Source: Gambelia wislizenii (taxonomy: Eukaryota; Chordata; Lepidosauria; Squamata; Crotaphytidae). Taken from it: a DNA stretch of 64,000 nt. The translations under genes and the position numbers were made by a program. The notes under the pieces were generated by a model. That model was not told the DNA's origin. It saw nothing but the letters and a program-made list of their open reading frames with translations, and did not search any database. Shown here piece after piece: positions 31,772 to 44,708 of this stretch. Location: positions 287,970,028 to 288,034,027 of the forward strand of contig JAUMIR010000002.1 of NCBI GenBank assembly GCA_030847615.1, in the 5' to 3' direction. The stretch's first letter is position 1. Each line of letters opens with the position of its first letter.

Positions 31772-33915
31772 GCATTTTAAGTTGTACTTAAATAAATTAT
31801 ATTATAGCCAGACCTACCATCTAGTCACAGAATAAATGCTGTAGAGAAGTCGAACTAAGAGCCTGAATGAATGGCGTTATATACAGAAACAGTACTGGAT
31901 GTGGATCCAGCAAAGGACCCTGATGCCAACAGTGTCCTAGAACAGGTAAGCAACTGCCCCTGGTTTAGGGTCTGCACCCACACCAGTCCTTATCCTTATT
32001 CCCATTTTAGTTTCTTAATTAAAAAAAAAAAATAACTGGAAAAGCCTCCTGCCTTGAGAGGCCATAAGGGACAATTTCGCTAGGCTTTGGGGCCTCCCTG
32101 GCCTATTTTAGGCCCAGGAGAGACTGTTTTTTCAACAAAAAGTGACCAGAACCCCAATTCCCTTTGGAATAAAACAGCTGGGGAGGAGGGCTGTAAACCT
32201 GATGAAAATGCCTGCCACAGTCCTTAAACGGTGTGTGAGACTGCATTGGAGTCTGTAGACAACCCTTTGACAAGCTGTGCCCTAGGAATAGCATAGGACC
32301 ACCAAAGATGGTGATTAGTGATGGGATCACTTTGAAGGGATTACCACATTAAACGCTAACGTTGCCATAACTTAAGTTCAAAGACCCTTATGCTAGTTTT
32401 AAGGAGTGTAAAATAAATGTTGATATGATCCTATCACTGAACTTGTTCTTCATGACTAATTTGTCCATCTAAATAGAACTGGAAAGTCAATGGCTTTGAA
32501 ATTACAAACATAATCAATCCCTCCTTGTTCCCCATGTGTATTAGACATGTGGCTTAGTTTGGCCTTCTGAACATGGTGGTCTTCTTAAAGTGATGTAATG
32601 GTACAAGATTAATTGAAATAAGTGCTATTTTTTCTCCCATGACTATATCTGTCACTTTTTAAAAATGGGCAGAGGTTGTGCACCCATTACAGATGTGTAG
32701 CAGGCATTATGATGTGATGTTTTCTCCAACATGGAGATGTGCTGACAGAAACAGCATAATCTGTTAATGTCTACATCCTGTGCAATTGTTAAACAAGCAA
32801 ACTGTTTATTAAAGAAGACAAAGAAGCAATGCTATTCAGCTATTTTCCTAGCCCAAGTAGGGCTACCAGTTGTTATCAAGCAGGATAATTGAAGTGGCTA
32901 GCCAAAAGCAAGCTTCTGAAGCTTTCCCCATAATTGTATCTTGATGCCAACAAAGGCTTAATCTATTGTATTTCTGTATGTTATGCAGCTGCTGAAAGTT
33001 CAAGAATCCTGACAAAAGAATTGGACAGTTCCCCTTCTGTGCAATCCCATTCTCAGTTTTGATTCTTCCATTTAACAGATGCATGACACACACAAGCCAA
33101 ACCTTGTTGTTAAATCACTTCTTAATACCATACGTTTTGAGAAGTGTTTCCTGTTATGTAGCTTTTAAAAGCCTAGAACACAGAAACGTCTATGTAATGC
33201 TGATGTTAATACTAAGAGCAGGTGTCTTCCCTCTTACCCTCCATTACCACCGAGAGGCAATAGGCAGTTGTGGCAACAGGACTTGCTGATATCTTAGTCT
33301 ATGGGATGGAGGTTTACATGACCTACTATTGCTCCCTCTTGGCCTCAAGTGACCTTCCCTTTAAACCAGTTGATGACTACTGAGCTGTTTATCTTAAGGA
33401 GCCTTTGAGCTGTAACCAACAATTCTACAGAAGCTACAAATTGGCCCATAGCAAGCTATTCACTTCTCAGGCCCTGCCTTTAGTCTGGTTTGAGCCTTAT
33501 TGCTTTCGTATGAGTGCTACTGTATCTCCACAATGCAACTTTTAAAAAGAACCTAAATGGAGAGTACTGTAACACTGATTACTCTTTTAGGGACTTGATT
33601 AAGAATTACCTTGAACATGTTATGTCACAGTTTTCACCAGGAGGTGGTGCTCATGTTACATATTGGCATTTCCTACTTTTGCAAAAAGGAGGGAAAGGGT
33701 TGATACCAGAATGTGTAAATGCTTAGATTGTGCATTTTATAATTTTCATCTCATGAACAACATTCTAAACACAATATTACTTTCAAAATCTCACTATTTC
33801 CTTGTCAACAGAGTCTCTTGGAGGTCACTCATGTATAGCTGCCAACTTGACAGCACATAACAACAACAGTTTAGGAACCCATGAGCATTCATCCTTTTTC
33901 TTCACTCTTTATAAT
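31772..33915. other. Intergenic sequence, nothing recognised
   Basis: More than 2 kb of ordinary AT-rich sequence without a recognisable gene, RNA or mobile element by eye. Short open frames have no domain logic. Confidence 0.4.
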
Positions 33916-34551
33916 CTGGGGGCTTGTCTATTCAAGGCTATAAAATGTGGATTGATGTGCAGTAATGCCTATTTGCAGCATCTTTCACTTGTCTCCACAA
34001 TTTTTTTTTCAAGATCGCAGGCATGAGAAGCCATACACATTTGTTGTTCGAATGTGTTTTTATTATCTCACATTATACTCACATTTTTATTGTCACCAGT
34101 TGCCACCACCAAACAGTATTTTTTAAAAGCATATCCAAGGTATAGAAGTGAGATATTCCATTTAAATAAACAGAAAAAAAAGAGGGAAAAGGCTGGTTTG
34201 TCACCTTGGCGCACGATCATTACGGCAAAAATCCAACATGGCAGTTCTGGGCATTTGCCCTGCAAGCAAGCTCCACCCCCTGCTCACATCCGACCAATCA
34301 ACCTTCCACTTCACTCTTATCAGGAATGCACAGCAAAGCAAATCAGTTGTCCCAACAAGCAGGAATGTGCATTTCTTTCAGAGTTGTTTTTTTTAAAATG
34401 GGAAAAGCCACAAAGGCTTTTCCCACTGAGTGTTTGGCATTTTTGGCCCTGCTCTTTCTGAATAAGGTGGATTGATGCAGGATCCCATTTAGACAAAACG
34501 TATTCTCCTCGAATTCTACGATGAGTATTTTTGCCCTATAGACAAGCCCCG
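33916..34551. mobile_element. hAT-like element with GGGCTTGTCTA ends
   Basis: The ends GGGGGCTTGTCTAT and ATAGACAAGCCCC are inverted. The interior ('aaaatccaacatggcag', 'gggcatttgccctgc', 'gaccaatcaacc', 'gggaaaagccac', 'gaattctacgatgagtattttt') matches two other elements at 51455-52315 and 54867-55482. No transposase frame. A target duplication is not clear here. Confidence 0.65.
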
Positions 34552-36097
34552 GGAAGCAGTAAAGAGAACTTGGGAAAGTAGATCCAGTGATATAACCTCA
34601 ATTTGATTTTCACAGGAGGCCTAAAAAGAAGCATCCAGCTGAGGGCTGCAAGATACTGTAATTTCTAACAGATGCCAGAAAGCTTTCCATTTCATCCTTC
34701 TCTCAGTAATTCCATTGCCAACAGCTAGAAAATCTCAACATATGCAGCACCTTGGAGAGTGAGCAGTCAGAGGAGTGAGGTTTCCCAGTTAATTAACATT
34801 TGCCAGAAGCAATTGAACAGCTGCTACAGGTGCCAGAAGCTTCTGAGCCCAAATTTTTGGGGAAATGTTATGTGCATGGACTTCTACAGAGAGCTGGGTA
34901 GAATATATTGTCATTTTTCTTCTTTTTTCTTTTTCTTTTGGTTACCTTAACACACACAACTAGGACTGGAGAGGTGCATGTTCCTGTTCATAGGCAGGAG
35001 GCAGGGATTATCTAGTCTTCCCCTCTTGCCTTTCAACATTTTGCTGAGTCACTGTCATAACGTACTATCAATCCTGAACAGACTGTAAGAAGAGTGCAAT
35101 ACTTGTTCTGAATGCTTTTAAGGGTTTCAAGGATGCCTTCATGTGGAAGTGTACAGTAACCTGCCTTATTCTTTCTATTATTTTATTATTTTAAGTTCAA
35201 TTACATTTACCATTCAGTTTATATTATTGTGCTGTTTCACAGCTGGATTCTAAATCATTAGTTTTGAAAGGATATAAACAGTTTACATTGTGACAGGTGG
35301 TCAAATTTAAGGTATCTTATTTTCCTATGTCTAACTGAAATGCATAGGTGAAAATAGCAGAGTGTTGCCATTAAAGAATGTGGAGTTTATTTGTTTCTAG
35401 AATATGTATAACAAAGTTCCTCCAATGGTGTATGCAAGTTTTCCTGGCTGCCACCCCCCCCCCACAAATTTAGTCACACCTTAGCTGTGAGATGTTTGAC
35501 TGGAAGAGTGTGACTGGCCTCCCATTACCCAGTAAGAACTTTATGGATGAGTAAAGACTTCAGTCTAATAGTCCCTAGTCTGATACTGTTGCGTTACACC
35601 ACTCTCAAAAAAACTGATGGAATATTGCTATAATCATGATATTCTAGTATATCATGCAAAAATAGCTTTTTAAAAACTCAGGGCTAGACTAATTTTGAAA
35701 TGGGTAAAGTGGCTGGGATGTTCTTGTAAAATGGAAGTCATAGCAGTTGATTATGGAGATTATCAGACATGGCAATAACCGTGTCAGAAGACTGTGATGA
35801 GAACAGGAATGGGTGACATTATCAGACGATGTCATCCTTCAGTGGTTCGGGGGCATAGTGTGGGTGTGAACAAAGCAACAATTTTTATTGGTAGCTTAGC
35901 CCCATTAATAAAAAAGTGAAGCCTCGTCTGCGCCAGTGCTACATCCCAGGAACAGCTGAGGACACAGGCATCTGATAATGTTGGCCCTTTCTGTTCTTGT
36001 TGAGTTCTTCTGATGCAGTTTGGGGTGCGTTTTTTTTTGCTGCATTTCCCCACGTCTGATAATCTCCTATATCATGACTATGCAAGGATGAACTGAG
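34552..36097. other. Intergenic sequence, nothing recognised
   Basis: AT-rich, with one C-run at 35453-35463. A 'gaatactatc/attatcagac' palindromic trace near 35756-35830 and 36050 may be a worn MITE, but its ends cannot be set. Confidence 0.35.
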
Positions 36098-36545
36098 CGA
36101 GAGAATCATAGAATCATGGAGTTGGAAGAGACCATAAGGGCCATCTAGTCTAACTCCCTGCCATACAGGAATACACAATCAAATCATTCCCGACAGATGG
36201 CTGTTCAGCCTCTGTTTAAAAACCTCCAAAGAAGAAGACTCCACCACACTCCGAGGCAGTGTATTCCACTGCCAAACAGCTCTTACTGTCAGGAAGTTCC
36301 TCCTAATGTTTAGATAGAATCTCTTTTCCTGTAGTTTGAACCCATTGCTCCATGTCCTAGTCTCTGGAGCAGCAGAAAACAAGCTTGCTCCATCCTCAGT
36401 ATGCCATCCCTTCAAATATTTAAACATGGCTATCATGTCACCTCTTAACCTTCTCTTTTCCAGGCTAAACACACCCAGCTCCCTAACCCACACCTCACAG
36501 AGCATGGATTCCAGACCTCCCACCATTTTGGTTCCCCTCCTCCAG
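36098..36545 (-). pseudogene. CR1 LINE 3-prime end (ORF2 C-terminus)
   Basis: The minus strand has an open stretch (36526-36179) with RELGVFSLEKRRLRGDMIAM and later WNTLPRSVVESSSLEVFKQ, the highly conserved C-terminus of CR1 ORF2. A short 3-prime UTR and the ATTCTATGATTCT octamer repeat end follow at 36098-36115. It is 5-prime truncated, as most CR1 copies are. The remaining C-terminal frame is intact. Confidence 0.93.
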
Positions 36546-37258
36546 CTTGTTCCAGAAAAACTGCAATTTTAGCCTAGCACATAGTTTATAAAGTAAGGGT
36601 CAACTGGATGGCAGGTACAAAATGCCCCCACAGAAAGGAACCTAAGCACAATGAAGTGGGAAGTTATGAATTTCATTTCTCCCTGTAAAAGAAGAGGAGG
36701 TTTTCTTAGCTGTTCAGTGAGTCTTCGCTGTGAATGCCTTGCCCCTACCTATCATACAGTACTGGCCCAGTACTGCCTGAGCCAGAGCAACGAATGCCCC
36801 CTACCTCTTTCAAGACAAGGTACATAGTACCCAAAGCAAAAAATCCCACAATCACCTCTTTCTTTCCATGATACCCCAACTCAGCTGCCTGGGGTGACTG
36901 CCTCACCCTGCCAATCGTAGGGCCATTCCAGCTATCACAGAAGACAGGAGGTGTACTTGGTTCCCTGCTGTTGTCATGACTTTTGGAGTCTGCCCCACCT
37001 TCCCAGAGTGGCTAAATAATCTGCATCAAGCACAAGGGAGATGTTCAAAAGATCAGGGGAGAGACAGTGCAAATACTAATGCAGAAAGGTTGCAAACATT
37101 TTAGTAAGGAAACTAAGGAGTCTACTTTGAAAAGGGAAGGAGAAAGCAACAGGGAGTTAAGGTTTATGAATGAGGAAGTATCAGGATGGTTTTCTCCTGG
37201 GCTTAATTTAGGCTGGCTATACACAAATTCAGCTTATGATATGAAAATGCCACTGAAA
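36546..37258. other. Intergenic sequence, nothing recognised
   Basis: No supported feature between a CR1 fragment and a Helitron-like element. Confidence 0.4.
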
Positions 37259-37912
37259 TCTATATACAGTTGTCTCTCCATATCCACGGATTTGGTATCC
37301 ATGGATTTAAGTATTCATGGCTTGAAAATATTCTTTAAAAAATAATAATCCAAAAAACAAACCTTGATTTTGCCATCTTATATAAGGGACACCATTTTGC
37401 TATGCTATTGCATATAATAGGACTTGAATATTCATGGATTTTGGTATCCACGTGGGGTCCTGGAACCAAACCCCAGCAAATGTGAAGGGACAATTGTATA
37501 TAATTCTCTTGGGTATGTTGCCTTTCCCAGTGTGCTGGTTGGCTGCTCAGGAAACACACCCAACCTACACCCAGCCAATCACCACCCACATGCAAATTCC
37601 CTCTCCACCTCACAATGCACTCCTGTCACTCTGTGGCCCATATTGGGACCTGGGCAGTCAACTGGTAGCAAGGGCGGGACAATGCTGCTTCTGCTGCAAT
37701 GGGCCCCAGGCAGTCAACTGGTGGTGGCAGCGGCAGCAGGGGCAGGGCAACAGAGCGAGTCACCCTTAGCAATTCTGGGAAAAGTGTGGAATGCTGAGAA
37801 GGGGGAGGAGGAATTTAGAACCACTGGCCTACCTTACAAGGTTGTTGTGAGGTCTAATGGGCATTTTTTTGGGGCGTTTTTTAACTGAGTATGGTATGCT
37901 GAGTCCAGCTAG
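37259..37912 (+). mobile_element. Helitron-like element with a nested Tigger MITE
   Basis: It starts A|TCTATATA and ends GAGTCCAGCTAG|T, the A|TC...CTRR|T rule of Helitrons. A Tigger-like MITE (37267-37496) is inserted into the TATATA next to the 5-prime end. The remainder shares 'ctcttgggtatg', 'accacccacatgcaaattcc' and 'gggcagtcaactggt' blocks with 10488 and 56985. Non-coding. Confidence 0.7.
37267..37496 (+). mobile_element. Tigger-like (TcMar) MITE nested in a Helitron-like element
   Basis: CAGTTGTCTCTCC...GGGACAATTG, TA at 37265-37266 and 37497-37498. Interior as in the copies at 6007 and 61863 ('catggcttgaaaatattc', 'gggacaccattttgctatgc'). The nesting shows it is younger than the Helitron-like copy. 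Confidence 0.9.
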
Positions 37913-38734
37913 TGAATTTATACTTTCCCTGTAGTTTTTACATTGTGAAGCTTTCTTGTGAAGTAATTCTCATGGGGTAAACCTGCATGTTTGTAAAATG
38001 ATACAGGTTGTGACCAGGGAAATAAATCTCATCATGTAGAGGCAAATGGAGGAAATCATTTCACCATCTGGAAATTCCATTCAGGATGTCAGGCTCAGCC
38101 TGCTGACTCATTTCTAAGCAACCCAAGAAGACACAGGAAAGGATGGGCCCATGAGCTTTTGCGGTCTCAGGAACAGTGAATTGCTTTTTATCCACACCCA
38201 CTGAAGTCAAGGTGAACAATAGTACTCAAGAACAGCTAGGTTGTTTTGATGTGTGAAGCAGAATAGTCCTACAAGCACTGCCCCTGCCCCCCATTCCTGG
38301 AAGTGATACCAAGGAAAAATTAAAGAAGTAACATGTTACTGCCTTTTCATGATATCTAGTATCTCTTACCTAAGAAAGCCACTTCATACCACCTAATAAC
38401 AGGAATCACCCCAAGCAAGTAGAGCTTGACAGACACACACACTGTGAGTACACTTCATCTGAACCTTCTCTTTATGATGTCACCCAGAAATATGATGGAC
38501 ACAGGAACCCTTATTCTCTGTTCCCTAACTATTGTTAACCAGGTAAGTTCTTTGAAGAATGGTTAAGCTGTTATTCTAAATGGTCTATTTAAATGGTCTA
38601 TTTTTAAAATACAGTATTCCTTTCATTCTGTAAGTAAGTTTATTTGAGTTCAAGTGCTTTGGAATGCTATTGGAATGGATAACTCTACACGATGAGAGAC
38701 TTTTACAGCTTGAGGGACATGATCTGCAATTCGG
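37913..38734. other. Intergenic sequence, nothing recognised
   Basis: No supported gene. The exact left limit of the L1 fragment that follows is uncertain. Confidence 0.35.
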
Positions 38735-38953
38735 ATGGCATGCCTATTCATAGTATGAAAAGGTTAAAGTAAATGCAGATTTTAATAACCATTGTATAAG
38801 GCGTGCCATCCTGAGAATCTGGGAAAAATATAAACATAAGTTTTATTTGAAAACACCTCTCTGGATTTCTACACAAGAGACCTTCTATAGAATAGACAAA
38901 AAAATCAGGTGAAAAATGGCTGTTATACCAAGATTGGTTAAAATGGAACAAAT
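38735..38953 (+). pseudogene. L1 ORF2 C-terminal fragment, left part
   Basis: Broken plus-strand frames give GVPS.ESGKNINISFI and KHLSGFLHKRPSIE-type residues corresponding to the R-I-W-x-KYK..TPLW region of L1 ORF2. It is continued at 45288 after the inserted DIRS element. Confidence 0.65.
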
Positions 38954-39140
38954 GATCTTCTTCATGGTCTCTGTGAATCACACAGTTGGAGTTGGGTTAT
39001 TCCTGCGCCTGTGCAGAGCGTTCAGAACCTTCTGGAATCGCTAGGCAGAATGTGCATTGATACATTTTTGGTGGTAACTCTGCCCACCCTAACGGTCCCT
39101 TATAAGGCACTCCCGCCTAATTACCCTCAGTTCCTTTCTT
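38954..39140 (+). repeat. DIRS left inverted terminal repeat
   Basis: 'gatcttcttcatggtctctg' followed by 'ttggagttgggttattcctg' to 'accctcagttcc' is the reverse complement, with few differences, of 45078-45240. Slightly different outermost bases from the right repeat are explained by the internal complementary region. Confidence 0.9.
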
Positions 39141-39325
39141 TCCGCTGCGTTAGCAGCTTGAAGGAACATTTGTTCGCTAGTTTTTTCCTCACTTTCAATT
39201 TGATTGGATTTTTGACTACGATTTTTTCTCACTCCTTTGGATTTGGCATTCTGTCCATGAATTTAGTATTGACTTGGATCATTTTTCTTGACTCTTACTC
39301 TTTGCCCATCGGATTTGATGACCTT

Positions 39326-41594
39326 ATGAGTACAATGGCTTTGCAAGCGGCCTTTAAAAGGTGTGCCATCTGTCAGGCCAAACTCCCGAGCACGGATGGC
39401 CATTCCTGTTGCCTTGTTTGTCTTGGTGAGTCCCATAATGTGGACTCTTGTGTGCACTGCAGGGCCTTCACACCTCAAGCCCGTAAGCGCAGGATGTCCT
39501 GCCTGAAATCATTTTTATATGAAAAGGCTCTAATTCCGGCAGCTGCCTCGGCCCCGGCCTCTGCTCCGGTGTCTGCTCCACCAAAACGGGGCCGCTCACC
39601 ATCTCTGAAGTCAAAGACTCAAAAATGACATCGGTCCCGTAGTCTGTCCCGACGCCGTTCGGTTGCTTCGGATTCGGAGACAGTGCGAGGTTCGCACAAA
39701 CATGCTGCTCTCTCAGATCCAGGTTGGGATCGAGCACACTCGACACCTTCAACCTCTACACAAGACCAGGAACCCTCGACTTTTTAAGGCTGTCCCTTGG
39801 GACCAGGTGCCTTCTGAAACCACCAATCGGGTTGGTGCTTCGGAGGAAGCCTCCAAGTCCTTAAAAAAGAAGAAGGACAAGCACTCCTCTTGGCATGAGG
39901 ATAGCTCTAAGTCTAAGAGCAAGCCGAAGGATGCTTCCAAGAAGTCGAAGCCGATGACCGTTCCACTGACGGTCCATACTAGTACAGCCACTAAGGCTAT
40001 TGAAACCGCGGAAGTACAGCGTGCCGATGATGCTGAGGCCACTTTGACCCGACCATCCCAAGCAACAGCTGTTGAGGGAAATCTACCATCCCGTGCTCCA
40101 ACTTCTGCGGCTTCTGTAGAAACTGTCGCAGTTGAAGTGCCCTTGGGTGCCGATACGGATGTGTCACCCCAACGGAAAGACCATTCACCGGTCCTCATTG
40201 TTTTGAGCGCTCTTGAACGCTCCACTTCCAACGTCGAAGTTGAGGTTGTTGAATCCGAAGACACCACTCGAACTTGTCCCTTTTCACCTAGGATCCATGA
40301 TGATGAGCCTGCTTTCTCCGCCTACGACCTGGCATGCTCCATCTAATGTGCCAAATTCACCTCACTGATTGGCTCACAGGTCCTAACCACCCGGGCCTTT
40401 GACTTCACAGAAATATATGCGGGTCGGAGTGTGCGTCGTTCCCCACAATGCCTGGGATTCGTGGAACCGTGGGGTCTAGCTAAGAAGGATGTGGAGAGTC
40501 AGGTATCTCCACGTCCGGACCAACGTCCTCTGTCCCTGACTCCTCCCACACCACTGCTTCGTACCACTTCTCTGCTCCAAGGTGGCCACAGCCCATTGCC
40601 TGTGGATTCGACCTCTACTTCATCGGAGTCGGAGGATCCATACTTCCGTTATCTGCCGTCTCCACAACTTGATTTGGTGGAGGACGATTCTGCTTCACCA
40701 ACGGACAATATCCGTGCTTTTTCTGAACAAATGGTTCGCATGTCACACGCTTTGGACCTCAAGATTGTGGAAAAGGAGTCAGAACCAGTGGATCCTATAT
40801 TCCATCGTATACAGTCGAAGACGCCTCCTACTGCCAGTTTCCCAGTTTTGCCGTCCCTTCTGAAACTCACTCTGGGTTCATAGGAAAACCCCTCTTCGAT
40901 CCAGTCCACTTCAAAGAAGATTGATAGACTGTATCGGGTTGGAGGTGAACATATCGAATGGCTTCAAACTTATCCTCGCCCCAATTCTGTGGTAGTTGAG
41001 GCCTCTCAGACCAGAAGGCAACGCTGTCCGCAATCGACGCCACCTGACCCAGAGGGGCAGAAGCTTGACATAATTGGGAAAAAGATTTACTCCACTGCAG
41101 GCCTGAGTTTCTGAGTGGCCAATTACTCTGCTTGTATGGGGGCATATCAGCAGGTACTCTGGGAGAGGATGATGCCCCTCATTCAAGATCTCCCAGATGA
41201 AAGACGAAGATTGGCGGAGGCAATCCAGTCAGAAGTGCAGTTACTGGTGGGGCAACAAATGAATTCTGCCCAACATGTTGCAGATTGTGCCACCAAGACG
41301 ATAGCTGGATCCATTGCCCTGCGTCGTCACGCATGGCTCCGATCCACGGGACTCACTCACCAAGCCTCAGCTACCATCGAGGGTTTGCCATTTGATGAGT
41401 CGGGCCTTTTCGACAGCTCCACGGATGAAAAATTAGAGTTTACCCAGAAGATGAGGACCACCGCCAAGAAGTATGGTATGGCTGCTTCCTCATCTTCTTT
41501 ATACCGCTCCAGGAGCCGTACCAACTGGCAGGCCTCTACATCTGGCCATCAGTTTAGATGGGGGGTTACTGGCCAATCTTATAAATGCTCCTGA
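39326..41594 (+). pseudogene. DIRS gag-like ORF1, broken
   Basis: It begins at ATG 39326 with RCAICQAKLPSTDGHSCC and CLGESHNVDSCVHC, a cysteine/histidine zinc-binding module. It continues through a Lys/Ser-rich and acidic linker in another frame (39760-40346), a middle part (AFSEQMVRMSHALDLKI, 40431-40883) and a C-terminal part (RRHAWLRSTGL, IEGLPFDESGLFD, 41115-41594). Stops at 39626, 40344 and 40881 and frame changes break it. In the family this is the structural nucleic-acid-binding protein. Confidence 0.85.
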
Positions 41595-41848
41595 TATCTG
41601 CCATCCCCTTCATTAGCCTCATCGGTGAGGAGCCAGGGGTCAACTTCACGATACTGACCCCCTACAAAGCAGAGGTCCAAGGATCAAGCCAGGAGAAAAT
41701 TCTGAATTTCCACCTCATTCTCTCTCTCTCTTTCTCTCTTCTCTTTAGACTCCACTGTTTGGAGATTGACTGTCGACTTTCCAAGAAGCCTGGTCTTCAA
41801 TAACATCAGACCGCTGGGTACTTCAAATCATCCAGAACTGCAATTGGA

Positions 41849-43591
41849 TTGAATTCGACTCACTACCTCCAACAGGTCGGGTTCAATCAACACTGCCCTC
41901 CCCTCCTCGAGGAGGTGCAGATGCTGCTGCAGAAAGGGGCCATCGAACCCGTGGACTCCGAACTTCACCACTTCTGCTTCTTCTCGAGGTACTTCCTGGT
42001 CACAAAGAAAGATGGTGGTCTCCATCCCATTCTCAACCTTCGCGGAGTGAATTGGTATATAGCACCAAAGAAGTTTAGGATGGTTACCCTGGCTTTCATC
42101 CTACCGCTCCTACAGCAAAACGACTGGTTTGCTTCCATAGACCTCAAAGATGCCTACTTCCACATCGGGATCAATCCATCCCACAGACGGTTCCTGGCAT
42201 TCCAGATCGAGACCGAGTCATTCCAATTCCGGATCCTCCCATTTGGACTTTTGACCGCTCCAAGAGTCTTCATGAAGTGCATGGCGGTGGTAGCGGCCTT
42301 TCTACGTCCGCTTGGAGTGGTGGTCTTCTCCTACATCAACGACTGGTTGATTGTGGCAAACTCTCGACATCAGCTCGAACTGGACATCAGTCTCACCTTA
42401 GATGTGTTAGACGGCCTGGGACTTGTTGTCAACACGTAAAAGTCGCAACTCCAACCATCCCAATCTATCCAGTTCATCCAGGAGCTCAGTTGGATTCGCT
42501 TACAGCCGCAGCCTACCTACCCCGGGACCAATTTGACACCCTTCAGTCCTTGATCCATGCCTGCTGCCGATCCCGAAGACTTTTGGCCCATGCCCCATGC
42601 AGTCCAGGTACTTCTTGGTCATATGGCAGCTACTACCTATGTGACATGCCTCGCCAGGCTCCGATTCCACCCGCTTCAACACTGGTTCCTACAAGTGTTC
42701 GACCCCATGCACGACTCCCCGAACAAACTGCTCACAATGCCATGGGCAGTTCAACGGGCGCTGGGATGGTGGTTGGTGCCGGAGAATGATTTGTCGGATA
42801 TGCCTTTTGACCCTCCTCAACCAGACATCTCTCTAACAACAGACGACTCAATGTTCAGATGGGGAGCCCATCTCAAATCCTACGAAATCCAGCGCACTTG
42901 GGATGCCAACGAACGGACATGCCATATCAACATCTTAGAGCTTCTCGGTGTCCAGAAGGCATTACGGGCTTTTGAGACCCTAGTGACGGACAAGACCATC
43001 CTGGTGGTAACAGACAACACATCGGTGATGTACTATCTGAACAAGCAAGGAGGAATGAGATCCCCTCAGCTTCTTCAACTTACACTGGACATCTGGGATT
43101 GGTGCATATGCAAGAACATTTACCTCCAATCCATCCACCTGCCGGGGGAAGAGAACACTCTTGCAGACGGACTCAGCCGTTCCAGCCTCTCCATCCACAA
43201 ATGGATGTTGCACAGGTCAGTGACATTAGACCTGTTCCGACAATGGGGAACTCCCCAAGTGCACTTCTTTGCATCACCAGAAAACAGTCAGTGCCACCAG
43301 TTCTGCTCCAGACGTTGCGCCCCAGGTTCGAGGGGCAACACATTCCTCTTTCATTGGACGGGACCCCTTCTCTACCTCTTCCCTCTTTTTCCACTACTGA
43401 TGAGGGTAATCGCCAAGCTACGTTGGGACCGAGCGGATGCCATCCTCATCACTCCGTGGTGGCCCTGTCAACCTTGGTTCGCAACCCTCCTGTATCTAGC
43501 CAGGCACCGATTCATCCGACTCCCGACCCGTCCTGATCTTCTCACCATTCAGAATGGGAAGGTCAGACACCCAGATGTACAAGCTCTATGA
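41849..43591 (+). pseudogene. DIRS reverse transcriptase / RNase H / methyltransferase-like ORF, broken
   Basis: Reverse transcriptase blocks: VTKKDGGLHPILNLRGVN, SIDLKDAYFHIGI (first catalytic Asp), RILPFGLLTAPRVF, and YINDWL where DIRS enzymes normally have YLDD or YxDD, so one catalytic aspartate is Asn. A TAA at 42437-42439 stops the frame. About 42480-42560 reads in frame 1, then returns to frame 2. RNase H follows with Asp, Glu and Asp in TTDDSMFRWG, NILELLG and VVTDNTSVMYYLN, and HLPGEENTLADGLSR. The end (HFFASPENSQC to WWPCQPWF) is the methyltransferase-like domain of this family. Not functional as it stands. Confidence 0.9.
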
Positions 43592-43734
43592 CTGACAGCA
43601 TAGAGGCTACGGCCTTGAACTCATCCTCCGTTCAGAGGGCCGGGGTCACTATGGCCTTGGAGTCGTCCTCGGTTCCGAGAGGCCGGGTCTCTCCATCTCT
43701 GCCTCCAGAGGTTCAGACTGTCATCGATGCTGCC

Positions 43735-44708
43735 TGACGACCTGCTACCTGTAAATCATATTACTACAAGTGGAAAAAGTTTGAAGCCTTTCTGGCTGAT
43801 TGGGGACTGGCTATGGAACCGTACTCCATCCCGAAGGTCTTGGAATTCCTTCTCCACCAGTCTACCACAGGGCTTTCGCTTTCATCGGTCCGGTGCTACT
43901 TGGCAGCCATTTCTGTCGAATTCCAGGCTAGAGGTCACCAGTCTCCTTTTATGGATCCAACAGTCAAAAAGTTCTTGAGAGGCTATGCCAACCTTCATCC
44001 TCTGGTACTCGAGCCTACACCGACATGGAACCTCGAACTGGTCCTCTTGCAGCTGGTTCGACGTCCCTTCAAACCCATGGCATCTACTAATTTGAGACTC
44101 CTGTCTTGGAAAACTGCTTTCCTTATTGCTATTACTTCAGCACGTCGAGCTGGAGAACTCTGTGCCTTGCGCTCGGACCCGCCATACACTGCCTTCCACA
44201 AACATAAGGTAGTGCTCCGTCCCGACATCTCCTTTCTCCCGAAGGTGGTGTCAAGCTTCCATCTGAATCAGTGTATCACTCTCCCTGATTTGATTCAGGA
44301 CCCGAAGGACGAATTCGAGCGTACCCTCCACTCCATGGATGTCAGGAGCTTGCCTTTTACATCCAGAGAACTACTTCCTTCAGGAAGTCACCTAAACTGT
44401 TTGTTTCCTATGTTGACTCGAGACTTGGAGAACCTATTTCTCCACAACGTCTGTCAAAGTAGGTGACATCTACCATAGCTCTCTGCTATGAACTGGTGAA
44501 GAAGCCGCTGCCGCCACGAATTCAAAGACACTTGACGAGGGCTGTCTCCACCTCAACAGCCTTCCTCTCTGGGGTGCCTCTAGAGGATGTTTGTAGAGCA
44601 GCAACTTGGTCATCACCTTTGACTTTCATTTCCCATTATAGACCTGACACTCGTTCTAGAAACGAGGCTGCCTTTGGGAAAGCTGTGCTTTTTTCTTCTA
44701 TTCAATGA
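43735..44708 (+). pseudogene. DIRS tyrosine recombinase, broken
   Basis: The N-terminal core-binding domain (YYYKWKKFEAFLADWGLAME) and the first half of the catalytic domain with ITSARRAGELC (catalytic Arg) read in frame 1. A frameshift near 44340 moves the rest to frame 3, and a TAG at 44461-44463 replaces a Trp codon conserved in the copy at 26690. The HLTR box and WSSPLTFISHYR with the nucleophile Tyr remain. Compare the better preserved second copy at 26016-26942. Confidence 0.9.

Noticed and set aside
39749..40267. 172-codon minus-strand frame in the DIRS gag region
   Set aside because: Shadow of the gag-like ORF on the plus strand, no domain of its own.
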